A DNA stretch of 64,000 bases from Methylobacterium sp. Leaf118 (GTDB taxonomy: Bacteria > Pseudomonadota > Alphaproteobacteria > Rhizobiales > Beijerinckiaceae). How positions within the stretch are numbered: the stretch's first letter is position 1; every line of letters starts with the position of its first letter. The notes beneath the pieces were generated by a model. It had not been told where the DNA came from. It worked only from the letters and a program-made list of their open reading frames with translations, and ran no database searches. Below are positions 55,372 to 64,000 of the stretch, one piece after another. Both the position numbers and the translations under genes were made by a program. The DNA is taken from positions 62,001 to 126,000 of the forward strand of contig NZ_CAKLBV010000001.1 of NCBI RefSeq assembly GCF_920984675.1. The letters are read 5' to 3'.

Positions 55372-58300
55372 TCAATGATGGGCTGCCGCGATCTGATGCT
55401 CTTGTGCCATCGGATTTGAGGCCATCGCCGAAGCCCAGGCGGCATGGGGCTGTTCCGACATGGTCGACATCGCCTGAATCATCCTGTCGATACCTGCGGC
55501 CTGTCCCGCGTCGTCACTCGACCCTGTGGCGGTCGAAGCGTCGGTCGATGAGAACGAACGCGCCGGACCGCCCATGTAGTCGAGGTCGCCGGCGAGGCCG
55601 ACCACGAAGTCGCCCCGCGACACCACCCGTTCGCCAAGCAGCGTTGTCCACTGCGACAGTTCCGCAGCCGTCGGTACACGGCCGAGGGCATTCTGGAACA
55701 TCTGCGTGATGAATTGACTATCGTTCAGCGTTCCGTAGCGCATGTAGAATTCCGAAGAATTCACGGCCTTGTCCGCCAAGGCAGCCTCGGTGTCGGTGCC
55801 GGTCAGGATGCCGCTCGCCGCGGCGGCGGCTCCCGCATCGGTCCCGTGCCGCCCCAGACTAGTTACGTAGATCCGGTCGACGATGTTTGCCGCCGCCATC
55901 TTGTCGTTGGTGTGCTCCAGGGTGAACGTACCCGAGACGTTGCGGCTGCTGCTCGTCACCGCATGGACATTGCCCATAGTGAGATGTTCGGCGCTGTCCA
56001 CCAGCGCCGCGGCGACGTAATTGCGTACAATGTAAGCTCTTATTGAAATGTTCAGCCAGTAAGCTAGCTCTGAAACCCTTGCGCTCCGACCATAAGCGTT
56101 CTTGTACATTTGCTCGATGCACTGGGCCTCGGTGAGAGTGCCGTAACGTTGTCTGAACTCGCTACTGCGTATGATGCCCGATGCGATCGAAATAAGATCT
56201 TTTTTGAAGAGATATTGTTCTCTTTCCAGCGAGGTCGGGTCACGATCCAGTAAGACGTCGAAGATGCGTGCGACACGAGCCCGGTCGGCATCGCTTTGAC
56301 GCACTGTCTGAAACCCGCCCATGATGGCCGAGTCGTATCCATTCGCCCGATACTGAGCGCCCCGGGCGATGATGATACGGTCGACGCCGTTCTCATCGAT
56401 CGTGTGGTTGCCTTGGAAGAGAACGCCGTTCGACGTCGCGTCCTGTGCGCCGATATCGTAGGAGCCAGTGCCGTCGGCCACGTGGCTCTCCACTTCGAGG
56501 GCATCTCGGCTGCCGTTTCCATCGAAGTCGCGGCTCACCGTTGTGAGGCGCCCGTCGGCGCTGGTCGTGGTTGTGTCGCGTGAGACCAGCGTGCCGCTCG
56601 CATCGTAGTAACGCACGTCGATGGTGCGAACACCGCTGCTGGCGGTGTCGTCAGTCCTGACGAGCTCGTTCCTTCCGTCGCCATCGAGATCCTCCTGGGT
56701 GACGACGTCCTGTCCGTTCGCCGAAGTGAGGATCACGGTGGTATTTTTGACTGTGGCATCGGCGTATTTCGTCTGGATCGTCTGCGTCCTGCTGCCGTCT
56801 GTGTTGAGGATGGTCTGTTTCGAGAACGTCTCGTCGGTCACGCCGTCTCCGTCGAGGTCGATCGTGCTGGTGACCTTGTAGCCGTTGGCACTGGTCGTGG
56901 TTGAAACCCGGTCGCGCAGCCTGCCTTTTCCGTTGTAATCGTTACGCGTTTGCGCGGTGGAACCGTCATCGTTGATCCACGAAGTCTGGGTTTGCTTCCT
57001 GTCGATGACGGCATCGCCGTCGGTGTCGATGGTGGTGATCTGCGTACGGCCGTCCGCGCTGGTCGTTGTGACGGACCCTTTGTGCCCGGCACTGCCCGTG
57101 CCCTGCCAGACCGCGTCGATACGAGACCCGTCGACGTGGACCTCGGTGCTCTTGAACGCGTCCGCCTGACCGTCGCCGTTGGTGTCGCGGTCAATGGTGA
57201 CGCGGCGTCCGTCGGCGCTCGTCCAGGTCACTTCTCGTTCGGCCAGCGCGCGGTCCTCGATGTCCGTATAGATCCGCGTCGTGGATCCGTCAGCGTTGAC
57301 CGTGGTCTCGTCAGTGATATGAAAATACCCGACCGGGCCGGCATCGAGTTGAACGGTGCGCTTGAGGCCATGCGCATAATCGGTGATCGTCTGCGTGCTT
57401 CCCAGCGCGACGGATCCATCGATCTGTGAGACCAGCATGCTGCGGACCATAGTCCTGCTGCCATCAGCTCTGAGACTCGTTGACTCGAACGCAGTGCGGC
57501 CGATGGTGAAGCCCTCGTTAGACCCGGTGACTTTGGTGTTCTTGCTCAGCCCGTCGGCACTTGTCGTGATTTCGATCCTGCTTTGGCTGCCCCGGCTTCC
57601 AGGCTGGATATTGGCATCGGCGTTGGTGTCCGTGACGATCTCGGTCGTCGAGCCATCGGCTTCGTAACGGAAGGTCCGGGTCTGGATCTCGTCAACCGTC
57701 GCGTCGTTGCCGACACGGAGGGTCCGCGTTGTCGAGAGCCCGTCGGCGCTCCGCGTCACCGTCGTCGTCTGCAACAGGGTATCGTTTGCGTCGTAGGCCG
57801 TCGTGGTGTCGACGACATCGCCGTTGCCTGCGACGGTGATCGTCTGCCGCGTGTCCGTGTTCCCGCTGGCGTCGAGATCGGCGGTGATCGTCGTCGCCCG
57901 GTGATCCGCACGGATCTCCGTCGTGGTCCAGTCGATCAGCCTGCCGTTGCCGCTGACATGACGGATCGTCTCGCTGGTGCCGCCCATGGCATCCGCGTTG
58001 AGGGTCATCACGGCGTTGGTGGTGAGGTCGGTGGAACTGGCGGCGAGGACGTTGCCGTCGAGATCGCTGACGATCGACCGCGACAGGCCGTCATCCGACA
58101 CGGTGGTGGCGGTGCGGCTCACGACCTTGGCCGTCGCGGTCGGCCCGCCGGCGGATCGGGTGACCGTGGTGGTCCGGCTGCCGTTGGCGTTCAGGACGGT
58201 GTCGGAAACGGTTTTCCCATCGACTTTGCCGTCACCGTTCACATCCGTCTGGACGCTCGTCTTCAGGCCGTCGGCGCTGCTGCTGGATTTGGTCCAGGTG

Positions 58301-61300
58301 CGGAAACTGCCAACGTCATTGGTCGTCTCGACCGTCTCGAGGCGCCGGCCGTCGGAGAGGAGGGTGACCGTATCGCTGCCGTGTTGGTCGTCGCCTCCGA
58401 GGGCGTCGACGTTGGTCTCGACCGTCTTGACGAGCCCGGTGTCGTCGGTCGTCGTTGACGTGATGCTGAGGGGGGCGCCGTTGCGCGCGTAACGGGTGAC
58501 GACGTCCGTGACGGTGCCGTCGGAGTGTTTCCAGATCGTCTCGACGCTGTCGGTCGCACCGTCGCCATTGATGTCGCTCGTGATGGTCGTGATGTTGCGG
58601 CCGGCGCTGAGGGTGACGACGCGCTTGCTCTGCAACGTCCCGTCGGCGCTCGTCACGGTCTCGGTCGTGGTCCGCACACCGTCGCCGCCCAATGCGGTCA
58701 CGCTCGTCGTGGTCAGATCGAAGCCAGATGCTCCGTTGAGGTCGATTTGGCTGATGGTGGTCAGCCCGTCGGCGCTCGTCGTGACCGCGCTCTGACCCGT
58801 CAAGATTCTGAGACCGGTGGAATTTTTGGTCGTGACCGTCGCGCTTCCGTCGCTCTTGTTGATCGTCTGCACTTCTGTTTGCCGGTCGAGCGTGCCGTCG
58901 CCGTCCAGGTCGGACGCGACCGTTTGGGTCAGGCCGTCCGCACTCGTCGTGGTCACCGTCCGGCGCGTCAACGTCGTGCCGTCGGGCCGGTAGTTCGAGA
59001 GCGTCTCTGTGACGATTCCAGAGGCGACGCTCACCTGATCGACGCTGTCGTTCGTCCCGTTCCCGTCCGTGTCCACGAGGGTCGTGCGGGTGATTCCGTC
59101 CGCGTCCTTGACGGTGGTGGTTTTGGACAGGACCACGCCGATGGTGCTCAGGTCGGTCGTCACCAGCGTGCGGTTGCCGTCCGCGTCGATGCTGGTGGCT
59201 TCCTTGTGGGTGGCATCGAAGGTGCCGTCGCCATTGAGGTCAGACGCCACCGACCGGCTCTGTCCATCGCGGGTGGTCGCCGTCCGGGAGGACGCGCGGG
59301 TCGTGCCGTCCCCGTTCTTCTCGGTCACGACCGTGATGATGGCGCCGTCGCCGCTGCGCACGGTCGTGTCCGACACGCGTGTCGTCTCGCTCGTTCCGTC
59401 GCCGTCGGCGTCGATCGTCTCGGTTCGGACCGTGCCATTGGCGCTCGTCACGGTGACCGATCTGGCGCGCAGCGAGCCGTCGGTGTTGGTGTCGGTGACC
59501 GTGCGGGTGCGGCTGCCGTCGGTGGCGACCGTGGTCGTGTCGTTGGTGACGAGGTCGAAGCCGTTCGCATCGTCGTCGTCGCGCTTCGTGATCGCGGTCC
59601 GTCCGTCCGTGGACACCCAGCGCCGGACCGTGTCGATCACGGTGCCATCCTCGTTGAGGTTCTGGATCGTGACCGAGAACGAGTCGTCGTCGTTGGTGAC
59701 GTCGACCTCCCTCTGGTCGGTGAGGCCGTCGCCGTCGCTGTCGCGGAGGATGGTGACGGTGGCGCGATCGGCGCTCGTCGTCGTCGTGACCTTGTCGAGC
59801 AGGATGCCGGAGGACCGGTCGCTCACCGTCTCGACATGGGTGCCGTCGGACGGATCGGTCACGGTGGTGGTGCGCACGCGGTCGATCACCCCGTCGCCGT
59901 CATCGTCGAACGAGAGCGTCCGGGTCCGGCGATCGGCGCTGGTGACGAGCGTCGTCTCCGAGATCAGCTGTCCGCCCGAATCGAGCAGCGTGTTCTTGAC
60001 GGTGACGGCGCCGCTCGCCGCGTAGGTCGTCTTCGACTGGAGGACACCGCCGTCGTCTTCAGCGGCGAAGGACACGGTCGCCGCGGTGCCGCGGGTGCCG
60101 TTCGACCGGGTGAAGGTGGTCTGCCCATCGATGGAGGAGCCGTCCTCCATGACGCGCTGGGTCTTGTCGGCGGTGAGGTTGATTTCCTTGATTCCGAGTT
60201 GCGCAAGCGTCCGGAGTGCGCCGGTGCCGTCGCTGTAATGGGTCATCAGCCGGAAAGACCCGAACTGGGCGTCGCCTGCGTCGAGCTTGCCGTTGTGGTT
60301 GGTGTCGAAGACGTGCGCCAGCGCCTCCATGTCGGTTTCGGCCGTGGCATCCCAATCGGTGAAGACGATCTCGTTGCGCTCGGTGATCTTGCCGTCGCCG
60401 TCGGCGTCGAGCGCGAGCACGGCGTCGCCCACCGCCGCCCAGGCGGTGCGATGCTGATAGCCGTCGCCGGCCACATCGAAGAACTTGTTCGATCCCGTCA
60501 GGGGCGCAATGTCGACGCCGTCACCGTCGAGATCGAGGATGACGGGGTTTAGCAGTCTGCCGCCCGTTCTTCCGGATGGATTGTACGATCTTGACCGGAT
60601 CCGAAGCATCAATGGTTCCGACTCATCGTCGCGTTCAACCGAACCGATCCCCGATTCCGGTGACATATCGCCGATCAATGTTGTGCCGCGTCCCACCAAT
60701 CCCGGGGCGTTTGCGATCCCATTGGGAGAGCCGACAGCTCCTTGGCTCACTCCGCCAATTTCACTGGCGTCGCGTCCCGAATTTCCAGTTTGATTCGGGC
60801 CAAGGATAGTGTCGAGCGTGGAAGAAACCATTATGTCGGCACCAGCAAAATCCTGGCTGGTGCCGGCGCTATTTGGATAAGGCACCATAGGTTGCGAGGC
60901 GCGACCATTCGGTTCAAGATGTGGGTTGCCTGAGGAGCTAGTGCCGTTGTTTGAGGCTTCACTTGCAGATGCCTCGGTGGCAAGTAGACTGGCCGCGATC
61001 ATCCCTGCTGCTGCCACAAAAAACCCAGGGGGCGCGGCAAGAATAGCAATTGCAGCTGCGGCAATGATAAGACCGCCCGCCACATAATTGTAATTTATGG
61101 TGAATTGATAGTCCGTCATCCGGCCAGATGCTGAGCCAGACAGAGTATTCGGCTTCTGAGCAAAAATGGTCGCGCCTTCAGGAGACGCGGCAGGAAAGCT
61201 CTCGGGCAGCGGCTGCGCGAAAGGCGTTCCCGTGAAGCCGGGGTTGGCCGGCAGCGGCTGCGCGAAGGGTGTGCTGTAGGCCTGGGGGCCCGTCGGCATC

Positions 61301-61818
61301 GCCATGAAGCCGGGCAGGTTTGTGAATTGCGGTGCCTGGGTGAAGCCAGGAAGTGGATCAAAAGAACCCGATTGCTCAAATCTCGATTGAATATTTTTCT
61401 GAAACCGAAAGTTAAACTTGTCGTTATCCGTTTTTGTATAAACATTGTAAGGGTCGGTTATCTTGTTCCTGCTTGCATGTAGCGTTCCATTCAACAGGGC
61501 TCCTTTGGCAAATCTGGCATATGACTTAAAATCGCCGCCGAGACGCGCTCTGGACGCCGGATCATTCCAAAAGTTCTTGTAATCGTTCGTGTTTTGCAAT
61601 CTCTGCAATATCTCTTCGATTCCATTTTGATATGACGAATGTGTTCTTCCATTATGACTCGATACTCCAAGTATTTCGGCTACCATATCGTCTACTGGGA
61701 GATCGACTTTGTTATAAAACGCATTCTTTAAAAAAATCCTCGATTTTAGAAGGTCTGCCGCCAATCCCTCGTCAAATAGGGTCTGTGGCCAAATGTGATG
61801 ACCTTGTGTCTTGTACAA
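55372..61818 (-). CDS. Giant repeat protein with N-terminal AHH-like nuclease domain, probable T1SS toxin
   Basis: A 2148-residue protein. Residues 1-75 have an AHH-type nuclease pattern: GHHIWP (6-11), FYNKVDLP (34-41), and His55/His60/Tyr63 in SSHNGRTHSSYQNG. Residues 180-206 repeat PFAQPLP. Residues 246-280 are a hydrophobic stretch. EF-hand-like Ca motifs follow (LDLDGDGVDI about 430, LDADGDGKITERNEI about 470, DTNHNGKLD). About 620-1800 holds roughly twenty or more units of TSADG and DxDGDGxxD. Two DUF4214-like domains (about 1840-2080) end the protein. It has no Sec signal, which fits C-terminal type I secretion by the HlyB homologue encoded nearby. The start is TTG with AAGGAG 6 bp upstream. 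The immunity-like gene ends 30 bp before. Confidence 0.85.
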   Translation of the reverse strand: MYKTQGHHIWPQTLFDEGLAADLLKSRIFLKNAFYNKVDLPVDDMVAEILGVSSHNGRTHSSYQNGIEEILQRLQNTNDYKNFWNDPASRARLGGDFKSYARFAKGALLNGTLHASRNKITDPYNVYTKTDNDKFNFRFQKNIQSRFEQSGSFDPLPGFTQAPQFTNLPGFMAMPTGPQAYSTPFAQPLPANPGFTGTPFAQPLPESFPAASPEGATIFAQKPNTLSGSASGRMTDYQFTINYNYVAGGLIIAAAAIAILAAPPGFFVAAAGMIAASLLATEASASEASNNGTSSSGNPHLEPNGRASQPMVPYPNSAGTSQDFAGADIMVSSTLDTILGPNQTGNSGRDASEIGGVSQGAVGSPNGIANAPGLVGRGTTLIGDMSPESGIGSVERDDESEPLMLRIRSRSYNPSGRTGGRLLNPVILDLDGDGVDIAPLTGSNKFFDVAGDGYQHRTAWAAVGDAVLALDADGDGKITERNEIVFTDWDATAETDMEALAHVFDTNHNGKLDAGDAQFGSFRLMTHYSDGTGALRTLAQLGIKEINLTADKTQRVMEDGSSIDGQTTFTRSNGTRGTAATVSFAAEDDGGVLQSKTTYAASGAVTVKNTLLDSGGQLISETTLVTSADRRTRTLSFDDDGDGVIDRVRTTTVTDPSDGTHVETVSDRSSGILLDKVTTTTSADRATVTILRDSDGDGLTDQREVDVTNDDDSFSVTIQNLNEDGTVIDTVRRWVSTDGRTAITKRDDDDANGFDLVTNDTTTVATDGSRTRTVTDTNTDGSLRARSVTVTSANGTVRTETIDADGDGTSETTRVSDTTVRSGDGAIITVVTEKNGDGTTRASSRTATTRDGQSRSVASDLNGDGTFDATHKEATSIDADGNRTLVTTDLSTIGVVLSKTTTVKDADGITRTTLVDTDGNGTNDSVDQVSVASGIVTETLSNYRPDGTTLTRRTVTTTSADGLTQTVASDLDGDGTLDRQTEVQTINKSDGSATVTTKNSTGLRILTGQSAVTTSADGLTTISQIDLNGASGFDLTTTSVTALGGDGVRTTTETVTSADGTLQSKRVVTLSAGRNITTITSDINGDGATDSVETIWKHSDGTVTDVVTRYARNGAPLSITSTTTDDTGLVKTVETNVDALGGDDQHGSDTVTLLSDGRRLETVETTNDVGSFRTWTKSSSSADGLKTSVQTDVNGDGKVDGKTVSDTVLNANGSRTTTVTRSAGGPTATAKVVSRTATTVSDDGLSRSIVSDLDGNVLAASSTDLTTNAVMTLNADAMGGTSETIRHVSGNGRLIDWTTTEIRADHRATTITADLDASGNTDTRQTITVAGNGDVVDTTTAYDANDTLLQTTTVTRSADGLSTTRTLRVGNDATVDEIQTRTFRYEADGSTTEIVTDTNADANIQPGSRGSQSRIEITTSADGLSKNTKVTGSNEGFTIGRTAFESTSLRADGSRTMVRSMLVSQIDGSVALGSTQTITDYAHGLKRTVQLDAGPVGYFHITDETTVNADGSTTRIYTDIEDRALAEREVTWTSADGRRVTIDRDTNGDGQADAFKSTEVHVDGSRIDAVWQGTGSAGHKGSVTTTSADGRTQITTIDTDGDAVIDRKQTQTSWINDDGSTAQTRNDYNGKGRLRDRVSTTTSANGYKVTSTIDLDGDGVTDETFSKQTILNTDGSRTQTIQTKYADATVKNTTVILTSANGQDVVTQEDLDGDGRNELVRTDDTASSGVRTIDVRYYDASGTLVSRDTTTTSADGRLTTVSRDFDGNGSRDALEVESHVADGTGSYDIGAQDATSNGVLFQGNHTIDENGVDRIIIARGAQYRANGYDSAIMGGFQTVRQSDADRARVARIFDVLLDRDPTSLEREQYLFKKDLISIASGIIRSSEFRQRYGTLTEAQCIEQMYKNAYGRSARVSELAYWLNISIRAYIVRNYVAAALVDSAEHLTMGNVHAVTSSSRNVSGTFTLEHTNDKMAAANIVDRIYVTSLGRHGTDAGAAAAASGILTGTDTEAALADKAVNSSEFYMRYGTLNDSQFITQMFQNALGRVPTAAELSQWTTLLGERVVSRGDFVVGLAGDLDYMGGPARSFSSTDASTATGSSDDAGQAAGIDRMIQAMSTMSEQPHAAWASAMASNPMAQEHQIAAAHH

Positions 61819-61848
61819 TTTGTTCTCCTTGCAAGATTTTTGGCAGAT

Positions 61849-62439
61849 TTATCTGCCACAGTTGATAAAAGTTAAGCCTTTTATTTGCTTTTTTTGGCAT
61901 TTCTCTCTGAATATGTCATTACAAATCACCTTGTGCCAGGCAAACTGCATTCTAAATATGATATTGCTTTGGATTTTTTCTTCCAAAAACAAATATCTTT
62001 CTGATCCTATTAAGTTGTAAAGCTTCTTTCCCCCAACGTAGTCAATAGATATGTCGGATTTTAATTCATCGAGCGCATTGATTGTTCTAACTACATCGCA
62101 GATCCAGTACTCTCCATCTGATTCATGCCCTTCGATACATGTTCTGCAACTCATGAAAACAAAAGCTTCAGCATCGACAGATTCAAGAAATTCTTTCACT
62201 CGATTTGTTATCAGCCAAAAATCCCTAAATTTTTCAAATTCTTTAGGCTTTCGGCCTCTACTTTTTATGTATTTTATGTAAGGCACCTCTTTCGTTGGTG
62301 GAAAGCCTCGAACCGACGAGTCTCTAAGGACAAAAGTCGGATCTCCTGAGGTAGATATTGTGGATTCGTTTATTAAAATCAATCCGGGTAAAGATTTGTT
62401 TCTATCGTGTGAAACAATAAAGTACTTACGCGCGCTCAT
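61849..62439 (-). CDS. Imm11/DUF1629-like immunity protein
   Basis: A 196-residue soluble protein. The centre (about 85-150) reads FRDFWLITNRVKEFLESVDA, FVFMSCRTC, YWICDVVRTINALDELKSDI. This resembles the DUF1629 (Imm11, MXAN_0049-type) immunity proteins of polymorphic toxin systems. It is AT-rich and uses codons unlike its neighbours, a sign of transfer. I chose the ATG giving MSARKYF, with AAGGA 9 bp upstream; the in-frame ATG at 62457 lacks one. It is encoded before the toxin on the same strand, with its own promoter at 62492-62520, as expected for an antidote. Confidence 0.7.
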   Translation of the reverse strand: MSARKYFIVSHDRNKSLPGLILINESTISTSGDPTFVLRDSSVRGFPPTKEVPYIKYIKSRGRKPKEFEKFRDFWLITNRVKEFLESVDAEAFVFMSCRTCIEGHESDGEYWICDVVRTINALDELKSDISIDYVGGKKLYNLIGSERYLFLEEKIQSNIIFRMQFAWHKVICNDIFREKCQKKQIKGLTFINCGR

Positions 62440-62491
62440 GGCTTGGCTTTCCTTCATTCATGTGATGAATTGAATTTTTAAATTAGGCAAA

Positions 62492-62520
62492 TTTATATAA
62501 TAAGCAATTATTTCAATCAA
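62492..62520 (-). promoter_or_regulatory. Sigma70-like promoter of the immunity gene
   Basis: On the minus strand TTGATT (62520-62515) and TATAAA (62497-62492) are separated by exactly 17 bp, in an AT-rich stretch 53 bp upstream of the immunity start. It is the best promoter match in the cassette; AT-richness makes chance matches likelier. Confidence 0.45.
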
Positions 62521-62817
62521 AAATATGCATCTATTATAATATTAAAAATACATTTTTGTAATTGTGGTGTTGCAACCGTGCTCAGAACTGTATTATGATT
62601 TTGGAGTGCTTTAAAATTTTTCATCGTCATGCATTAGCCCCGGCCGCCGGCCTTACCCAGCCAGCGACATATGAGTTGCATGCCACGTTCGCTACTCCGG
62701 CCGAGCTCGCCGCGCAAGGATGAAAATCGCGTCTCGAACGTGCTTGGCAAACGCAACCATCATATGTAGAAATCCGGCCACATCGGTTGGGCGCAACCTA
62801 ATGCGCCGTCCGGTCGA

Positions 62818-62840
62818 TCGCGGAAAGAGCCTTTCCGCGA
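62818..62840 (+). promoter_or_regulatory. Perfect hairpin in the hlyB leader
   Basis: TCGCGGAAAG and CTTTCCGCGA pair perfectly over 10 bp with a 3-base loop (AGC). It ends 15 bp before the ATG, just ahead of the AGGGGA ribosome-binding site. No T-run follows. It could affect translation initiation or mRNA stability of the transporter gene. Confidence 0.45.
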
Positions 62841-62855
62841 CAGGGGAAAATTTCA

Positions 62856-64000
62856 ATGAAAGACGAAGTCGTGGCCGAGTCAGGACTCGCAGCCCTGGCC
62901 GCCGTGCTGCAATTCCACGGTGTTCCTGCCGATCCCGATCAGTTGAGCCATCGCGCGGCCGGCCAGCCCTTCGGGCCCTCTGAGATCGTCCGCGCCGCCC
63001 GCGAACACAACCTAAAGGTATCTTTGCGCAGGTGCCGTCCGAACACGCTGCCGTGCCAGGCCCTGCCCGCCATTGTCCGCCTCAATGACAACCGTTACGT
63101 GATTCTGGCCAAGGTCGTGGAGCAGACCGTCCTGATCCACGATCCCGTTGCCGGTCAGCCGCGCCTGATGGAGAGGGCCGCGTTCGCGCGGGAATGGGAC
63201 GGCACCCTGATCCTGTTCGCCCGCCGCGCGGCGCTGTCCGACCTCGGGCGCCGCTTCGACTTGTCGTGGTTCCTCCAGGCGATGCACAAATATCGCTGGC
63301 TGCTCGGCGAAGTGCTGCTCGCGTCGCTGTTCATCCAGATCTTCGCCCTCGTCACGCCCCTGTTCTTCCAGGTCGTCATCGACAAGGTGCTGGTCCATCG
63401 CGGCCTGACGACCCTCGACCTCCTCGTCATCGGCCTCGTCGTCGTCGGCATGTTCGAGAGCCTGCTGACGGCCTTGCGCACCTACCTTTTCGCCCACACG
63501 ACCAACCGCATCGACGTCGAACTCGGCGCGCGTCTGTTCCGTCATCTCCTGGCGCTGCCGATCGCCTATTTCGAGACCCGCCGCACCGGCGATTCCGTCG
63601 CCCGCGTGCGCGAGTTGGAGAACATCCGCTCCTTCCTCACCTCGTCGGCCCTGACGCTGGTGGTCGATCTCGCCTTCACCTCCGTCTTCCTCGCCGTGAT
63701 GGCGGCCTATTCGCCGTTGCTGACCGGCATCGTGCTCGCCTCGATCCCGCTCTACGTCGTGGTCTCGGTCGCGCTCGCGCCGGTGTTCCGGCGGCGGCTG
63801 GAGGAGAAGTTCAATCGCGGCGCCGAGAACCAGTCGTTCCTGGTCGAGAGCCTGTCGGGCATCGAGACGCTCAAGGCCATGGCGGTCGAGCCGCAGATGC
63901 AGCGCCGCTGGGAGGAGGGGCTCGCGGCCTATGTCCGCGCCAGCTTTCGCGTGCTCTCCCTCGGCAACACCGCGAGCCAGACAATTCAGCTCATCGCCAA
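62856..64000 (+). CDS. Type I secretion ABC transporter (HlyB family), partial
   Basis: The first 381 residues of a type I secretion ATPase; the nucleotide-binding domain lies beyond the window. Residues 1-130 form a C39-like domain. The peptidase cysteine is absent (ESGLAALAAVLQFHG), as in HlyB, whose domain binds rather than cuts RTX substrates. The membrane domain follows (YRWLLGEVLLASLFIQIFAL, VTPLFFQVVIDKVLVHRGL, FETRRTGDSVARVRELENIR). It is divergent from the giant repeat protein and immunity gene, so that protein is its likely substrate. The start has AGGGGA upstream. Confidence 0.93.
   Translation, partial: MKDEVVAESGLAALAAVLQFHGVPADPDQLSHRAAGQPFGPSEIVRAAREHNLKVSLRRCRPNTLPCQALPAIVRLNDNRYVILAKVVEQTVLIHDPVAGQPRLMERAAFAREWDGTLILFARRAALSDLGRRFDLSWFLQAMHKYRWLLGEVLLASLFIQIFALVTPLFFQVVIDKVLVHRGLTTLDLLVIGLVVVGMFESLLTALRTYLFAHTTNRIDVELGARLFRHLLALPIAYFETRRTGDSVARVRELENIRSFLTSSALTLVVDLAFTSVFLAVMAAYSPLLTGIVLASIPLYVVVSVALAPVFRRRLEEKFNRGAENQSFLVESLSGIETLKAMAVEPQMQRRWEEGLAAYVRASFRVLSLGNTASQTIQLIA

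Larger units (their letters stand above)
62440..62855. other. Divergent intergenic region, AT-rich half
   Basis: This 416-bp gap lies between the immunity gene (minus) and the HlyB gene (plus). From 62440 to about 62635 it is very AT-rich, then changes abruptly to normal GC at the CCCCGGCCGCCGG near 62637. That change probably marks the edge of foreign DNA. It holds the promoter at 62492 and the hairpin at 62818. No gene is supported. Confidence 0.55.

Noticed and set aside
57583-60552. Long plus-strand open frames opposite the giant repeat gene
   Set aside because: Their sequence mirrors the periodic codon pattern of the minus-strand repeats, with no recognisable domain or ribosome-binding site.

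Overview
The window looks like chromosomal DNA of a high-GC alphaproteobacterium of the Methylobacterium/Methylorubrum type. I infer this from the gene order nuoG-N, birA, rnj, mce, DUF1467, proS, lolC, lolD, dnaE, from a CP4-like (class II) aroA next to cmk, from the FYDLN acid-rich protein, from a ROSE-type thermosensor, and from abundant GTG starts and ATGA overlaps. No species call was made by database search.

Layout. 1-9121: 3' part of the respiratory complex I operon (nuoG partial to nuoN). 9127-20696: housekeeping run (birA, RNase J, methylmalonyl-CoA epimerase, DUF1467, proS, lolC, lolD, dnaE), with a LexA box and a 34-residue membrane peptide just before dnaE. 20912-24827: FYDLN protein and a small unknown gene (minus), aroA-cmk, a DUF167 gene and tRNA-Thr(TGT). 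24938-28476: ECF sigma, anti-sigma, catalase-like peroxidase and cytochrome b561 operon. 28701-38223: accessory metabolism and regulators, with a twice-frameshifted L,D-transpeptidase, two LysR regulators, two MDR oxidoreductases, an EamA transporter, a carotenoid oxygenase, an IS1182-type relic, palindromic intergenic repeats and small secreted proteins.

38580-45476: the most striking locus. A WGR/HEAT-repeat protein, a winged-helix/SWIM zinc-finger protein and a reverse transcriptase lie in order on one strand. The reverse transcriptase has the retron hallmarks NAxxH, YADD and VTG. The 301-bp gap before it folds into a retron-like msr-msd: 13-bp a1/a2 arms, two short msr hairpins (one with a UUU loop) and a long msd hairpin. 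I read it as a tripartite retron, probably anti-phage, with an unusual membrane tail on the reverse transcriptase.

45717-54944: a small heat-shock gene behind a ROSE-like RNA thermometer, an unknown gene, a SOUL haem-binding protein, phosphoglycerate mutase (minus), then a cobalamin riboswitch followed by btuB, btuF, btuC, btuD and an unknown gene.

55372-64000: a second unusual locus. A 2148-residue protein (minus) has an AHH-like nuclease motif at its N-terminus, Ca-binding motifs, more than a thousand residues of TSADG/DxDGDGxxD repeats and two DUF4214-like domains. Directly upstream is an AT-rich gene like Imm11/DUF1629 immunity proteins. Divergent from both is a HlyB-type ABC transporter, cut by the window edge. 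I infer a type I-secreted polymorphic toxin with its immunity protein and exporter, partly acquired by transfer.
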